A stretch of 50,884 bases of DNA from Thalassorhabdus alkalitolerans (GCF_042656585.1 NZ_JBHSPG010000007.1); one strand, 5' to 3'. Shown: positions 34,359 through 42,949, numbered from the stretch's first letter. Program-made: numbers and translations. Notes: a model not told the origin generated them from the letters alone.

Positions 34359-35705
34359 ATGGCTAATCGAGGAGAACAATGGTCTTCTAAGATCGGTTTT
34401 ATTTTAGCTGCTGCCGGTTCGGCCATAGGGCTTGGAGCTATTTGGCGACTTCCTTATGTAGCTGGAACCAACGGTGGCGGGGCATTTTTTGTTATTTTTC
34501 TACTTTTCACCTTATTATTGGGGACTACGTTATTACTGGCTGAGTTTGTCATTGGACGGCGTACCAACAAGAATGCGATTCAAGCGTATAAGGAAATTGC
34601 TCCCAACAGCTTGTGGCACGGAATTGGGATACTTGGAGTGGTAACCTCCTTTCTTCTCCTTTCCTTTTACTCAGTGGTCGGCGGCTGGATTCTTACTTAC
34701 TTTATCCGGAGCTTAACTGGGGGATTGACTGATCCGGCAACCGGAGATTTCGGTGAGTTATTTGGGAGCATTATCTCAAATCACTGGGAAGTTGGTGCTG
34801 CCCATCTTGGATTTATGCTTATCACGATCTTAATTGTCCAAGGGGGAATCCAAAAAGGAATTGAGCGGGCAAGCACCCTGATGATGCCGCTGTTGTTTAT
34901 CCTGTTTCTTATCCTTGTGATTCGTTCCTTAACCTTGGAAGGCGCAATGGAAGGAGTAACGTTTTTCCTTCAGCCAGATTGGAGCGAAGTGACAAGCGAA
35001 ACGATTCTTTTTGCACTGGGACAGGCTTTCTTTTCCTTAAGCCTTGGGGTGTCTATTATGGTAACATACAGCTCCTACTTGTCTAAAAAAGACGATCTGG
35101 TCCGTTCTGCTACATCCATAGTAGGTCTCAGTGTATTCATCGCTGTTCTTGCCGGATTGGCGATCTTCCCGGGGGTTTTTGCATTTGGACTTGAACCAGA
35201 TGAAGGGCCTAGTCTCATTTTCACTGTTCTGCCTGCTGTGTTTAGTGAAATGGCTTTTGGCTCTGTATTTTTATCCATGTTTCTTGCTTTATTATTATTC
35301 GCTACTTTGACCTCAGCCTTTTCACTGTTAGAAATTGTTGTAGCTACAACATCAAAAAGCGATCCGGCAAAACGAAAGAAAATGGCTTGGAGCATGGGTC
35401 TCATTATTTTCCTCATCGGAATTCCATCTAATTTGTCATTTGGACTTCTTGGTGAATGGCTTATTTTTGGAGATACTTTTTTTAATCAATTAGACTTTCT
35501 AGTTTCCAATATTCTGCTGCCTCTTGGCGCATTGCTGATTTCAATATTTGTTCCGTTAAAAATGAGTAAGTCAGCCTTGCAGGAGGAGCTTTTACGCAGT
35601 TCTAATTTAGGGTCCGGCTTTTTCCAAGTGTGGTTTATAACGATTCGTTACATTGCCCCAATTGCAATTGCCATTGCTTTCTTAAATGTGCTTGGAATAC
35701 TTTAA
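34359..35705 (+). CDS. Sodium-dependent transporter, NSS (SNF) family
   Basis: 448 aa, about 11 helices, the length of bacterial NSS members. Helix 1 is FILAAAGSAIGLGAIWRLPY followed by NGGGAFF; the gene ends after about helix 11. In LeuT the residue after GLG is Asn27, a ligand of sodium site Na1; here it is Ala. I recall the GLGAIW form in YocR/YhdH-type proteins of Bacillaceae, so this may be a subfamily trait. It takes up amino acids or related solutes with Na+. AAAGGAGAG precedes the ATG. Confidence 0.92.
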   Translation: MANRGEQWSSKIGFILAAAGSAIGLGAIWRLPYVAGTNGGGAFFVIFLLFTLLLGTTLLLAEFVIGRRTNKNAIQAYKEIAPNSLWHGIGILGVVTSFLLLSFYSVVGGWILTYFIRSLTGGLTDPATGDFGELFGSIISNHWEVGAAHLGFMLITILIVQGGIQKGIERASTLMMPLLFILFLILVIRSLTLEGAMEGVTFFLQPDWSEVTSETILFALGQAFFSLSLGVSIMVTYSSYLSKKDDLVRSATSIVGLSVFIAVLAGLAIFPGVFAFGLEPDEGPSLIFTVLPAVFSEMAFGSVFLSMFLALLLFATLTSAFSLLEIVVATTSKSDPAKRKKMAWSMGLIIFLIGIPSNLSFGLLGEWLIFGDTFFNQLDFLVSNILLPLGALLISIFVPLKMSKSALQEELLRSSNLGSGFFQVWFITIRYIAPIAIAIAFLNVLGIL

Positions 35706-35803
35706 ACTGAAAGTGCCAGAGATATTTGGAGCTGTAATCTCCATCATCGCCTGATTGTGAGAGGAACAGCACCCGCTGAAAAAATTATATTACAGCCAAT
35801 TTT

Positions 35804-35823
35804 GGTGCCAGGCACCTTTTTTT
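35804..35823 (+). repeat. GGTGCCAGGCACC palindrome with T-tract
   Basis: A perfect 13-nt hairpin (6-bp arms around a central A) followed by seven T. A related copy with longer arms is at 38736-38756. It may be the terminator of the NSS gene. Confidence 0.7.
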
Positions 35824-36006
35824 AAAAATAGTGGATTATTTTATAGAATTCCGGGAATACTATTAATGCTATTCCCCCTCTTTCATGAGGCAAAGCCCGC
35901 TGCTTTGTTTTCTCTGTTGAAGAGGCTGTGAATCCAGTAATCTTTTTCTCCCCTTTCTCCGGTAGTACACTTTAAAAGCTTCCCCCAGCTTTAAAGAAGT
36001 AACCGG

Positions 36007-36058
36007 AAAAAAACCGAAGGCCTGCTGCATGCAAATGCAGTGAAGCCTTCGGTTTTTT
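36007..36058. terminator. Bidirectional intrinsic terminator
   Basis: AACCGAAGGC ... GCCTTCGGTT with an inner TGCATGCAAATGCA stem, A-run before and T-run after. Confidence 0.8.
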
Positions 36059-36079
36059 CTTTTTATCAATTTTTCATAA

Positions 36080-36107
36080 AAAATAGGCCGCTTTATTGTG
36101 CGGCCTT
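36080..36107 (-). terminator. Terminator of yugH
   Basis: Minus strand AGGCCGC - loop - GCGGCCT followed by ATTTTTT, directly downstream of the aminotransferase stop codon. Confidence 0.65.
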
Positions 36108-36122
36108 TCTTACTAACACTAT

Positions 36123-37310
36123 TTAATTTATTTTGTGACGCTCCAGGAAAGCACCCATTCGTTCGATAGCTGTCCGCAAAGAATCCAGTGAAGTAGCATA
36201 AGAGCAGCGGATGTGAGTTTCACCGCCTTCTCCAAATACATCCCCAGGCACCACGGCTACTTGTTCTTCTACTAAAAGCTGCTCAGCAAATTCCTCAGCG
36301 TTCATTCCTGTCGGGCTAATATCCGGAAAAGCATAAAATGCCCCTCCAGGAAAATGACAAGGAAGTCCAATCTCATCGAAAGCTTTCACTAAATAGTTCC
36401 TTCTTTGTCTATAGCTGGTAACCATGCGACTTACATCTTCCTGTCCGTTTTGAAGAGCCTCAATGGCTCCATGCTGAGCCAGTGTAGATGCACACATCAT
36501 TGTATACTGATGGATTTTCAGCATAGCTGAAACGATATCTTCTGGTCCACAGATAAACCCAAGACGCCACCCTGTCATAGCGAAGGCTTTGGAAAACCCA
36601 GATATCAAGATCGTCCGGTCCCACATTCCCTCACAGCGCGGGAAACTATAATGAGGCTCATCATAGCTGAGTTCCGCGTAAATTTCATCAGATAAAACGA
36701 GAAGGTCATGCTTTTCCACCAGGTAAGCAATCTCTTTTAACTCATTCTCAGTCATAGTGGCCCCGGTTGGATTATTAGGGAAACAGAGAATGATTGCTTT
36801 CGTTCTCGCTGTAATTGCCTCTTCCAATTGGGAAGGTGTCAGCTTGAAATCGTTCTCTTTTTTTGTACCAATAGGTACTGGCACACCACCGGCCAATGAA
36901 ACAATTGGCGCATAGGAGACAAAGCTGGGTTCCACCACAATCACTTCATCACCTGGATTAACGATGGCCCTGACAGCCAGGTCTATTCCTTCACTGGCTC
37001 CGACTGTAACAAGAACTTCTCCCTCAGGCTGGTATGAAACTTGAAAACGCTGCTTCATATATTTGGATATTTCCTGTCGCAGTTCCAGTAAGCCGGCATT
37101 TGCCGTATATGCTGTATGCCCTCTCTCCATGGAATTTATGCTTGCCTCACGAACATTCCACGGAGTTACAAAATCAGGCTCCCCAACACCTAAAGAAATA
37201 ACATTATCCATGGTGGAGGCAAGGTCAAAAAAACGCCGGATTCCTGATGGCTTTATTCGTTGCACTGAGTCCGATAAACGCTGTTTATTTTTAACCGATG
37301 AGAAAGTCAT
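36123..37310 (-). CDS. yugH: Class I/II pyridoxal-phosphate aminotransferase (YugH-like)
   Basis: 395 aa, fold type I. The PLP Lys is in SGFSKAFAMTGWRLGF; other markers are SLGVGEPDF, FPNNPTGATM, LSDEIYAELSYD and the C-terminal GETHIRCSYATS with the substrate-binding Arg. Likely an aromatic- or aspartate-type aminotransferase. Its start overlaps the stop of yugG by 4 bases (ATGA), so the regulator and enzyme are made together. Confidence 0.92.
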   Translation of the reverse strand: MTFSSVKNKQRLSDSVQRIKPSGIRRFFDLASTMDNVISLGVGEPDFVTPWNVREASINSMERGHTAYTANAGLLELRQEISKYMKQRFQVSYQPEGEVLVTVGASEGIDLAVRAIVNPGDEVIVVEPSFVSYAPIVSLAGGVPVPIGTKKENDFKLTPSQLEEAITARTKAIILCFPNNPTGATMTENELKEIAYLVEKHDLLVLSDEIYAELSYDEPHYSFPRCEGMWDRTILISGFSKAFAMTGWRLGFICGPEDIVSAMLKIHQYTMMCASTLAQHGAIEALQNGQEDVSRMVTSYRQRRNYLVKAFDEIGLPCHFPGGAFYAFPDISPTGMNAEEFAEQLLVEEQVAVVPGDVFGEGGETHIRCSYATSLDSLRTAIERMGAFLERHKIN

Positions 37311-37801
37311 GGCGAAACCACGATTCTTTTGTCTTCTTCGCCGTCATCAAACACTACCCCATCGTGTTTATATGTTTTGAGCTGAAAATGTGTAGTTGTG
37401 GATATAACTGAATCAAGTGTTGATAACTTACTTGAGACAAAGTTGGAAATTTCATTCATCGTTTTTCCCTCTATGACTACTTGAAGGTCATAAGCGCCTG
37501 ACACAAGGTATAATGCTTTCACCTCAGAAAACCTGTAGATGCGCTCAGCTACTTCATCAAAGCCTACTCCTCGCTGAGGTGTAACTTTCACATCAATCAT
37601 AGCTGTAACCCCAGGGTGATCATCAACCTTGCTCCAGTCGATCACTGCATTGTAGCTTAAGATAATTTTTTCTTCCTGCAGCTTCGCCAGGATTCCATTA
37701 ACTTTCTCTTCACTCACGTCTACCATCCTGGCCAGTGTAGGTACATCCAATCTGGCGTTTTCTTCAACAAGATGTAAAATTTCTAGTTCCTTCTCCTCCA
37801 T
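37307..37801 (-). CDS. yugG: Lrp/AsnC family transcriptional regulator (YugG-like)
   Basis: 164 aa. HTH in residues 1-55 (LEILHLVEENARLDVPTLARM, VDVSEEKVNGILAKLQ) and an AsnC/RAM effector domain (GVTAMIDVKVTPQ, ALYLVSGAYDLQVVIEG). AAAGGAG precedes ATG 37801. It is transcribed with the overlapping aminotransferase gene, the usual regulator-target pairing for this family. Confidence 0.9.
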   Translation of the reverse strand: MEEKELEILHLVEENARLDVPTLARMVDVSEEKVNGILAKLQEEKIILSYNAVIDWSKVDDHPGVTAMIDVKVTPQRGVGFDEVAERIYRFSEVKALYLVSGAYDLQVVIEGKTMNEISNFVSSKLSTLDSVISTTTHFQLKTYKHDGVVFDDGEEDKRIVVSP

Positions 37802-38082
37802 CTCACTGACTCCTTTCCCAACGTTGCTTCTCAGCCTCTGCCGTTTCTCTCTGTTTTTAAAACCGCAGAGGAAATAGTTTTCGTATCGTTAATCATATCA
37901 TATTAATAGGAAAAACTGAGGTTCCTTTTTAAAAATTCTGAGCACTTCTCTCGTTTTCTCTTCCACCTATTGGGGAATACTAAACTACGCTCTATTTGTG
38001 TTAAAACGCTTGTTACGGCTGCGCAATGATATGCCCAGCTCCTTACTATAAAATTGCTATTCTCAAGGCAGGTGACTGAAAA

Positions 38083-38739
38083 ATGGCAGAACATAAACCA
38101 GTGGATGCTTCAAAAGAAAGTGAAGATAACCCTGAGCATGTACCTGAAAAAGCCTCTGTTGCTCTTTTATTAATAGACACAATAAATGATATGGAATTTG
38201 AAGATGGAGAGAAATTATTTGAACAGTCTCTTCCAGCCGCTAAAAAAATAGCAAAATTAAAAAGAAGAGTAAAGGCTTACGACGTTCCTGTCATTTATGT
38301 AAATGACAATTATGGAAGATGGCAAAGTGATTTCAGACAGCTCGTTGACCATTGTCTTGAAAATAACGTACGAGGCAAGCCTATCGTAGAATTGCTTCTG
38401 CCAGAAGATGATGACTATTTTGTTTTAAAACCTCAGTTCTCAGCTTTTTTTGCTACTCCTCTTGATCTGCTGCTCGATTATCTAGAAGTAAAAACGTTGA
38501 TTATTGCCGGGTTTGCAGGCAACATGTGTGTTCACTTTACGGTAAACGACGCCTACATGCGCCACTACCAAACCATTGTACCCTCTGACTGCACAGCCTC
38601 TAACACCGAAGAGAGTGACCTGAATTCCTTGGAGATGATGCACGCTCTCTTAAAAACAAACATCACTTCCTCCGACGAACTGGATCTAGTGGAAATTATT
38701 CAAAAAGCAAATGATTACTTTAAACAGCAACGAAAGTAA
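38083..38739 (+). CDS. Isochorismatase family cysteine hydrolase
   Basis: 218 aa. The catalytic triad of the family can be placed: Asp32 (LLIDTINDM), Lys116 (FVLKPQFSAF) and Cys149 (GFAGNMCVHFT). The N-terminal 23 residues are polar and disordered. Members hydrolyse amides (nicotinamidase and related). No gene nearby names the substrate. The stop codon lies inside a 21-nt palindrome (38736-38756). Confidence 0.88.
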   Translation: MAEHKPVDASKESEDNPEHVPEKASVALLLIDTINDMEFEDGEKLFEQSLPAAKKIAKLKRRVKAYDVPVIYVNDNYGRWQSDFRQLVDHCLENNVRGKPIVELLLPEDDDYFVLKPQFSAFFATPLDLLLDYLEVKTLIIAGFAGNMCVHFTVNDAYMRHYQTIVPSDCTASNTEESDLNSLEMMHALLKTNITSSDELDLVEIIQKANDYFKQQRK

Positions 38740-38756
38740 GGTGCCTGGCACCTTAC
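38736..38756 (+). repeat. GTAAGGTGCCTGGCACCTTAC palindrome (20 of 21 nt paired)
   Basis: Perfect 10-bp arms around one central base, starting on the last codon of the isochorismatase-family gene. It shares the GGTGCC-n-GGCACC core with 35804-35816. Confidence 0.75.
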
Positions 38757-38779
38757 TTGTTTGTAATATACTTGCAATA

Positions 38780-38813
38780 TAAAAGACGCTTCCTCTTTAG
38801 GAGAGGAAGCGTC
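38780..38813 (-). terminator. Terminator of luxS
   Basis: Minus strand GACGCTTCCTCT - loop - AGAGGAAGCGTC followed by TTTTATAT. Confidence 0.8.
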
Positions 38814-38831
38814 CGTTAATCAAACGTTTGT

Positions 38832-39302
38832 TTAAAATACTTCTTTCAATGATTCAGCATCCTGTTCAAGCCAGTACTTCATCCATTTTTTGGCACCTTC
38901 AAGGTTATGAAGCTTAGCCTGCCCGCACTGTTCTTCGTTAGCGGCCGGCACCTCTTCAAGCTCAATAGAATATTCCATAGTTTTTTTCAGGACATCAATA
39001 AGTTCTTCAATTGAAGGCTCACCATTCATAATAAGATAAAAGCCTGTCTGACACCCCATTGGAGAAAGGTCTATCACTTCAAAGTGATCATACTCTTCCG
39101 TGAAACGACGGACATTCAAAGCGAGCAAGTGCTCCAGCGTATGAATGACAGGAGGCTGAAGGTTTTGTTTGTTAGGCTGACAAAAACGAATATCGTACTT
39201 GTTAACGTGACCGTCACTCCCAACTTTCTGTACGCCTGCATGGCGAATATACGGGGCCTTTACAATATTGTGATCAAGCTCAAAACTTTCTACGCTTGGC
39301 AT
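38832..39302 (-). CDS. luxS: S-ribosylhomocysteine lyase
   Basis: 156 aa. Metal ligands His54 and His58 (HTLEH) and Cys126 (EEQCGQA), and the catalytic Cys84 (SPMGCQTG) are all at the expected positions. It cleaves S-ribosylhomocysteine to homocysteine and DPD, the AI-2 precursor, in the activated methyl cycle. AAGGAG precedes ATG 39302. A short AAGAGGA/TCCTCTT hairpin (39324-39339) lies just upstream of the Shine-Dalgarno. Confidence 0.97.
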   Translation of the reverse strand: MPSVESFELDHNIVKAPYIRHAGVQKVGSDGHVNKYDIRFCQPNKQNLQPPVIHTLEHLLALNVRRFTEEYDHFEVIDLSPMGCQTGFYLIMNGEPSIEELIDVLKKTMEYSIELEEVPAANEEQCGQAKLHNLEGAKKWMKYWLEQDAESLKEVF

Positions 39303-39395
39303 GAAATCACTCCTTATTCTTTAAAGAGGAAATCCTCTTCATATATGCTAGTTTGATTATGATGATACTATGGTTTGCTATCTTAATACAATCAT

Positions 39396-40157
39396 TTAAG
39401 ATGTTTTTCCTTTATCTTCTGCGATTTCCTTTTTGCCAAACAGTTCACCGGCAAGCTTTACTTGATCGGTAATAAGGCCATCTGCCCCTTTATCCACAAG
39501 ATCAACCATTCTTTTAGGATGATTGACCGTCCATACATACACAGGCTTTTGTAAGGCATGCATTCTTTTTAAAAAGTTCAGCCTGAGGACACGGTAGTTA
39601 GGACAGACTATATCAGCTTTTGTTTTAATTAATCTTCTTTCTGGAAAGATATCCTGCTGGTAAGCCGTCAACCTGAATCTGTGCTGAAATACATTTTTGC
39701 CAAGCAAAAGTCCCGTAGGAACGTGAGAGTCAATTTCTTTTACCCTTACTAAAATTTCATCATTAAACGAAGAAATTAACAGGTGTTTAAGAGGAAAACG
39801 ACCACTGGCCGTTTTGATGATATCTTCTTCAAGACCAGGTTCTTTCACTTCCAAATTCAACCTGATCTTTCCCCTGCATGCGTCAAGAACATCCTCTAAT
39901 AAAGGAGGAGTCCAGCCAAGAAGACCTGTCTGCATGATCCATTCCTTATAGGTTAACGCCCCGACAGGAACCTTGTTCCATTTCTTATCATGAAAACAAA
40001 CCAGATAACCATCCTTTGTACGTCTAATATCAGTTTCAACATAATCGGCCCCGCCGGCAATCGCCTGGTTAAAGGATTCAATTGTGTTTTCCTGTGCACC
40101 TAAATTGGTTACACCACGATGAGAAATAATGATTGGCGTGGCTAACTCTTTTATCAT
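39396..40157 (-). CDS. Glycerophosphodiester phosphodiesterase
   Basis: 253 aa GDPD/TIM-barrel protein without a signal peptide, so cytoplasmic. Catalytic motif IISHRGVTNLGAQENTIES with the paired His (second His in CFHDKKW), metal ligands in VETDIRRTKDG and the C-terminal VDKGADGLITDQV. It releases glycerol-3-phosphate from glycerophosphodiesters. The residues around the first motif carry an extra Val-Thr-Asn insertion between HRG and the Glu. SD GGGGAAG precedes the ATG. Confidence 0.92.
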   Translation of the reverse strand: MIKELATPIIISHRGVTNLGAQENTIESFNQAIAGGADYVETDIRRTKDGYLVCFHDKKWNKVPVGALTYKEWIMQTGLLGWTPPLLEDVLDACRGKIRLNLEVKEPGLEEDIIKTASGRFPLKHLLISSFNDEILVRVKEIDSHVPTGLLLGKNVFQHRFRLTAYQQDIFPERRLIKTKADIVCPNYRVLRLNFLKRMHALQKPVYVWTVNHPKRMVDLVDKGADGLITDQVKLAGELFGKKEIAEDKGKTS

Positions 40158-40236
40158 TTTGATACTTCCCCACTTTTTGTCCTTTTCTTTACCTATCCCC
40201 GAATTTTAATTACAATACACTGGTTATAGGTGGAGA

Positions 40237-40497
40237 TTACTGATGGCTTGTGTTTTCTGATACTTTTATTGCGGCTTTGGCAAGTGCCCCCAGGACAACA
40301 GCCTTTTCCTGATCCTCCATGTACTTTGCCCTAATATAGGCTTCTCCTTCTGTGGAGCGTACATAATGGGGTGGGAGCTGATTCAGAGCCAGTGCTGCAA
40401 CGTCCTGCTGACATTCTACACAAGTACATGGTAAATACAAATGATGCACATGTTCCTTTAGTATATGTGCAACAATTCCTTCCATTGCGTTTTTCAT
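40237..40497 (-). CDS. ComFB-like late competence protein
   Basis: 86 aa from ATG 40497, which has GGAGAGG 9 bases upstream; starts at 40506 and 40569 are possible but fit ribosome sites less well. The Cys cluster CTCVECQQDVAALALNQLPP is the ComFB-family signature and probably binds a metal. In B. subtilis comFB lies in the comF operon; here it is next to a small membrane protein. Related proteins in other phyla bind cyclic dinucleotides. Confidence 0.78.
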   Translation of the reverse strand: MKNAMEGIVAHILKEHVHHLYLPCTCVECQQDVAALALNQLPPHYVRSTEGEAYIRAKYMEDQEKAVVLGALAKAAIKVSENTSHQ

Positions 40498-40546
40498 TGT
40501 ATCCATCCTCTCCTGCCCCAGGGAAAGTCCTTTTTTTACAGGTTTC

Positions 40547-40975
40547 TTATTGGTTCGGAGGGTCTCCATGAATCATCACAGGCACCTGGTGGCTTCGGGC
40601 AAATTGCTTGAGAGCTTCATCGTAATCTGCCGGGGTATATTGGATCACACGCCACCTCATCCCTTTATGCAGTCTGATAAGCACACCTTTTTGAGCCCAT
40701 TTCATGTATAAAATAACCATTTCTTTTATATTTTCAGGCTCAGCTGTCTTTTCTTTAATTGTAAGATTGAACAATTTGGTTTTGATGCGGATGATGTCCT
40801 CGTCTACTTGAAGTTCATATGTAACTAACAAAAAGTAAATAGGTATCAGTGGCAATAAGTATGGTAGAACGGGAATTTGAAACTCAAAATAAAATGCATA
40901 CCAAACCGTCAGTACAAATAAAAACAACCAGAGCGGTCTGGATTCTGTAGCATGATACACTTTTTCCACAGCCAT
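40547..40975 (-). CDS. Hypothetical membrane protein
   Basis: 142 aa. Two close helices (PLWLFLFVLTVWYAFYF and VLPYLLPLIPIYFLLV) followed by a soluble domain of about 85 residues with a beta-rich, PH-like pattern. No family recognised with confidence. It precedes the ComFB-like gene on the same strand and its stop lies 50 bp before the preferred ComFB-like start, so the two are probably co-transcribed. Confidence 0.7.
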   Translation of the reverse strand: MAVEKVYHATESRPLWLFLFVLTVWYAFYFEFQIPVLPYLLPLIPIYFLLVTYELQVDEDIIRIKTKLFNLTIKEKTAEPENIKEMVILYMKWAQKGVLIRLHKGMRWRVIQYTPADYDEALKQFARSHQVPVMIHGDPPNQ

Positions 40976-41113
40976 CCCTTCCTTTCCTTATCATGGTAGC
41001 ATATCACGCTCAGCAGGTCATAAGACTTTTCATAAAATATTATATAGGGTACAATATTTAGTGATACGAAATAAACACAGTCATGTGTGATGTATTTTTG
41101 AGGGTGATTACTT

Positions 41114-42355
41114 ATTAATTCTGAACGTATTGCAAGCCGCAATTTAAAAATTATGTGGTTTGCCAATTTTTTTGTAGCAGCCAGCGCTACGATGGTTCTT
41201 CCTTTTATATCTTTATATATAGAAACACTCGGCGACTTTTCTGATGCCTATGTACAACGCTGGGCCGGATATGTCTTTGGTGTTACCTTTTTAGTGGCAT
41301 TCTTTTTTGCTCCTTTATGGGGGCGTTTTGGGGATCGTTACGGCCGGAAGTCGATTCTAGTCATCACGGGACTCGGTATATCCATAAGCATTTTCTTGAT
41401 GGGTTTTGTTGAATCCGTTATGGGACTTTTTTTGCTTCGGCTGTTCATGGGGATCGTTACAGGTTTTATCCCCACCGCCATTGCCCTGATCTCGGCACAG
41501 AGCAGTAAAGAAACAGCTGGTGAGAAGCTCGGCACCCTGCAGACTGGCACGGTTGCCGGGGGACTGCTTGGACCTCTTATGGGAGGAGTATTGGCAGATA
41601 CGACTGGCTTTGCGTTGACCTTTGTTATTACATCTATTGTTATTGCATTATCGACCGTACTCGTTGCTTTCGGAGTAAAGGAAGTGGTTTACAAGGAGGA
41701 AGGAGAAGAAGAAAGAGCCTACAGTAAAAAGGAAATTTTCCGCCATGTTTTTACCCATCCTATCCTGCATATCGTTATGATTATTTCACTGGTAATGCAA
41801 ACAGCTAATTTTAGCGTCCAGCCTCTGCTCGCCTTATATGTAAATGAGTTAAATTCAACTGAAAACATTGCTTTTATGGCTGGTTTTGTTTTCTCCGTAA
41901 CTGGTCTTGGAAGCTTGGTCGCCGCTCGAAAATGGGGACAACTTGGAGACAAAATAGGTCATGAAAAGGTACTGCTCATTTTGCTTATTTTAGCTGCCGT
42001 CTTTTTTATTCCCCAGGCCTTTGTTACAGAGATATGGCAGCTTGTACTCCTGCGTTTTTTGTTTGGTGTGCAGGTAGGCGGGTTAATTCCGTGCATGACA
42101 GCCTATATTCGACAAGCTTGCCCTGTAACTGTGCAAGGGGAGGTAATGGGATATAATCAAAGCTTCCGGTTTCTGGGGAATGTTGTTGGGCCTGTAATGG
42201 GGGGAACGGTCGCCTCTTTTTTCCATATCCCATTTGTTTTTATCGTATCAGGGGGGCTCTTTATCATAAGCGCTTTCGTCTTATGGCTCACCCTTTCTCG
42301 TACCAATCAACACTCTTCTCTCCCTTCAGCAGAAGCAGGCAAAGTCAGATCTTAG
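41114..42355 (+). CDS. MFS transporter, MdtG-like multidrug exporter; probable AUU start
   Basis: 413 aa if started at ATT 41114. Homologues begin with an (S/N)xERIAxRNLKI-type segment before helix 1, and here NSERIASRNLKIMWFANFF is encoded without an ATG upstream; the first ATG (41153) would cut into helix 1 and lacks a ribosome site. GAGGGTGAT lies 7-8 bases before the ATT, and an in-frame stop (41105-41107) bounds the frame. Twelve helices; motif A is GDRYGRKS, antiporter motif C is GGLLGPLMGG, and YNQSFRFLGNVVGPVMGG in the second half matches MdtG. It is likely a drug/H+ antiporter. Confidence 0.8.
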   Translation: MNSERIASRNLKIMWFANFFVAASATMVLPFISLYIETLGDFSDAYVQRWAGYVFGVTFLVAFFFAPLWGRFGDRYGRKSILVITGLGISISIFLMGFVESVMGLFLLRLFMGIVTGFIPTAIALISAQSSKETAGEKLGTLQTGTVAGGLLGPLMGGVLADTTGFALTFVITSIVIALSTVLVAFGVKEVVYKEEGEEERAYSKKEIFRHVFTHPILHIVMIISLVMQTANFSVQPLLALYVNELNSTENIAFMAGFVFSVTGLGSLVAARKWGQLGDKIGHEKVLLILLILAAVFFIPQAFVTEIWQLVLLRFLFGVQVGGLIPCMTAYIRQACPVTVQGEVMGYNQSFRFLGNVVGPVMGGTVASFFHIPFVFIVSGGLFIISAFVLWLTLSRTNQHSSLPSAEAGKVRS

Positions 42356-42363
42356 GGTATTAT

Positions 42364-42407
42364 AAAAGGGCTGAGCTCAAACATTCACTTTTGAGCTCAG
42401 CCCTTTT
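42364..42407. terminator. Bidirectional terminator
   Basis: AAAGGGCTGAGCTCAA / TTGAGCTCAGCCCTTT, a perfect stem of about 16 bp with A and T tails. It serves both the MFS gene and the convergent membrane gene. Confidence 0.85.
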
Positions 42408-42815
42408 TTATTGTGCATCTGTAATGTACTTACCGTGAACAAATGTCATGACTGCAAACAAAATGAAACTCACTGCCAGAATTGTTCCCCCGATGATAAA
42501 CGCCATGAGAGTGACCATTGAGCCTGGTATAAAATAATATGCCCACATGCCTCCGCTCAGACCAATTGATCCAAAAAATGCTGTCCATACATGGACCGTT
42601 GCAAGCTTTGAGGATTTAGGAACAGGAAACATCCGATAATACGCAGCAAATGCAAATAATGACAGCCAGCCCACCACCAAAATATGAGCATGAATTGGCC
42701 GTAATGCCATTGAACCCGCGCCTGCCATATGTGATCCCATAATTGTACCAATGACTGCAAAAATAGCTGAAGTCTGCAATAAAAATTTAGTTCGATTCAA
42801 ATCTATTTCCCCCAT
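42408..42815 (-). CDS. Small four-helix membrane protein, cytochrome-oxidase-like
   Basis: 135 aa from ATG 42815; a longer frame to 42908 lacks a ribosome site and would cover the divergent promoter region. Four helices. The stretch RPIHAHILVVGWLSLFAFAA resembles the His-bearing helices of cbb3/heme-copper oxidase subunit I, and similar short proteins are sometimes annotated as cytochrome-c oxidase. The protein is much too short to be an oxidase by itself. Haem binding is possible but not shown. Confidence 0.65.
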   Translation of the reverse strand: MGEIDLNRTKFLLQTSAIFAVIGTIMGSHMAGAGSMALRPIHAHILVVGWLSLFAFAAYYRMFPVPKSSKLATVHVWTAFFGSIGLSGGMWAYYFIPGSMVTLMAFIIGGTILAVSFILFAVMTFVHGKYITDAQ

Positions 42816-42949
42816 GTTTATAGTCTCTAAATGGCTTTCAGCTTGTATTATTCCATAAGAGTGATTCCGCGGCAAGATCACTTGCCCTTCGTATTGTGAC
42901 GTCCCCATGAATCTTCACCGCTTTTCTTCCAGACAAATAGAAAGACTGC

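Larger units (their letters stand above)
35706..36122. other. 417-bp gap between convergent genes
   Basis: Holds three hairpins: the GGTGCCAGGCACC palindrome (35804-35816), a strong terminator (36007-36058) and the yugH terminator (36080-36107). No gene is convincing: the minus-strand frame at 35869-36069 reads through the strong terminator and has no ribosome site. Confidence 0.5.

Noticed and set aside
35869..36069. 66-codon minus-strand frame after the NSS gene
   Set aside because: Reads through a strong terminator, has no ribosome site and resembles no protein.
37903..38094. 63-codon minus-strand frame upstream of the isochorismatase-family gene
   Set aside because: Overlaps the promoter regions of two divergent genes and has no start site.
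38747..38759. TGGCACCTTACTTG as a sigma-54 promoter
   Set aside because: It is part of the GTAAGGTGCC palindrome, has TTGTT rather than TTGC, and no plus-strand gene follows.
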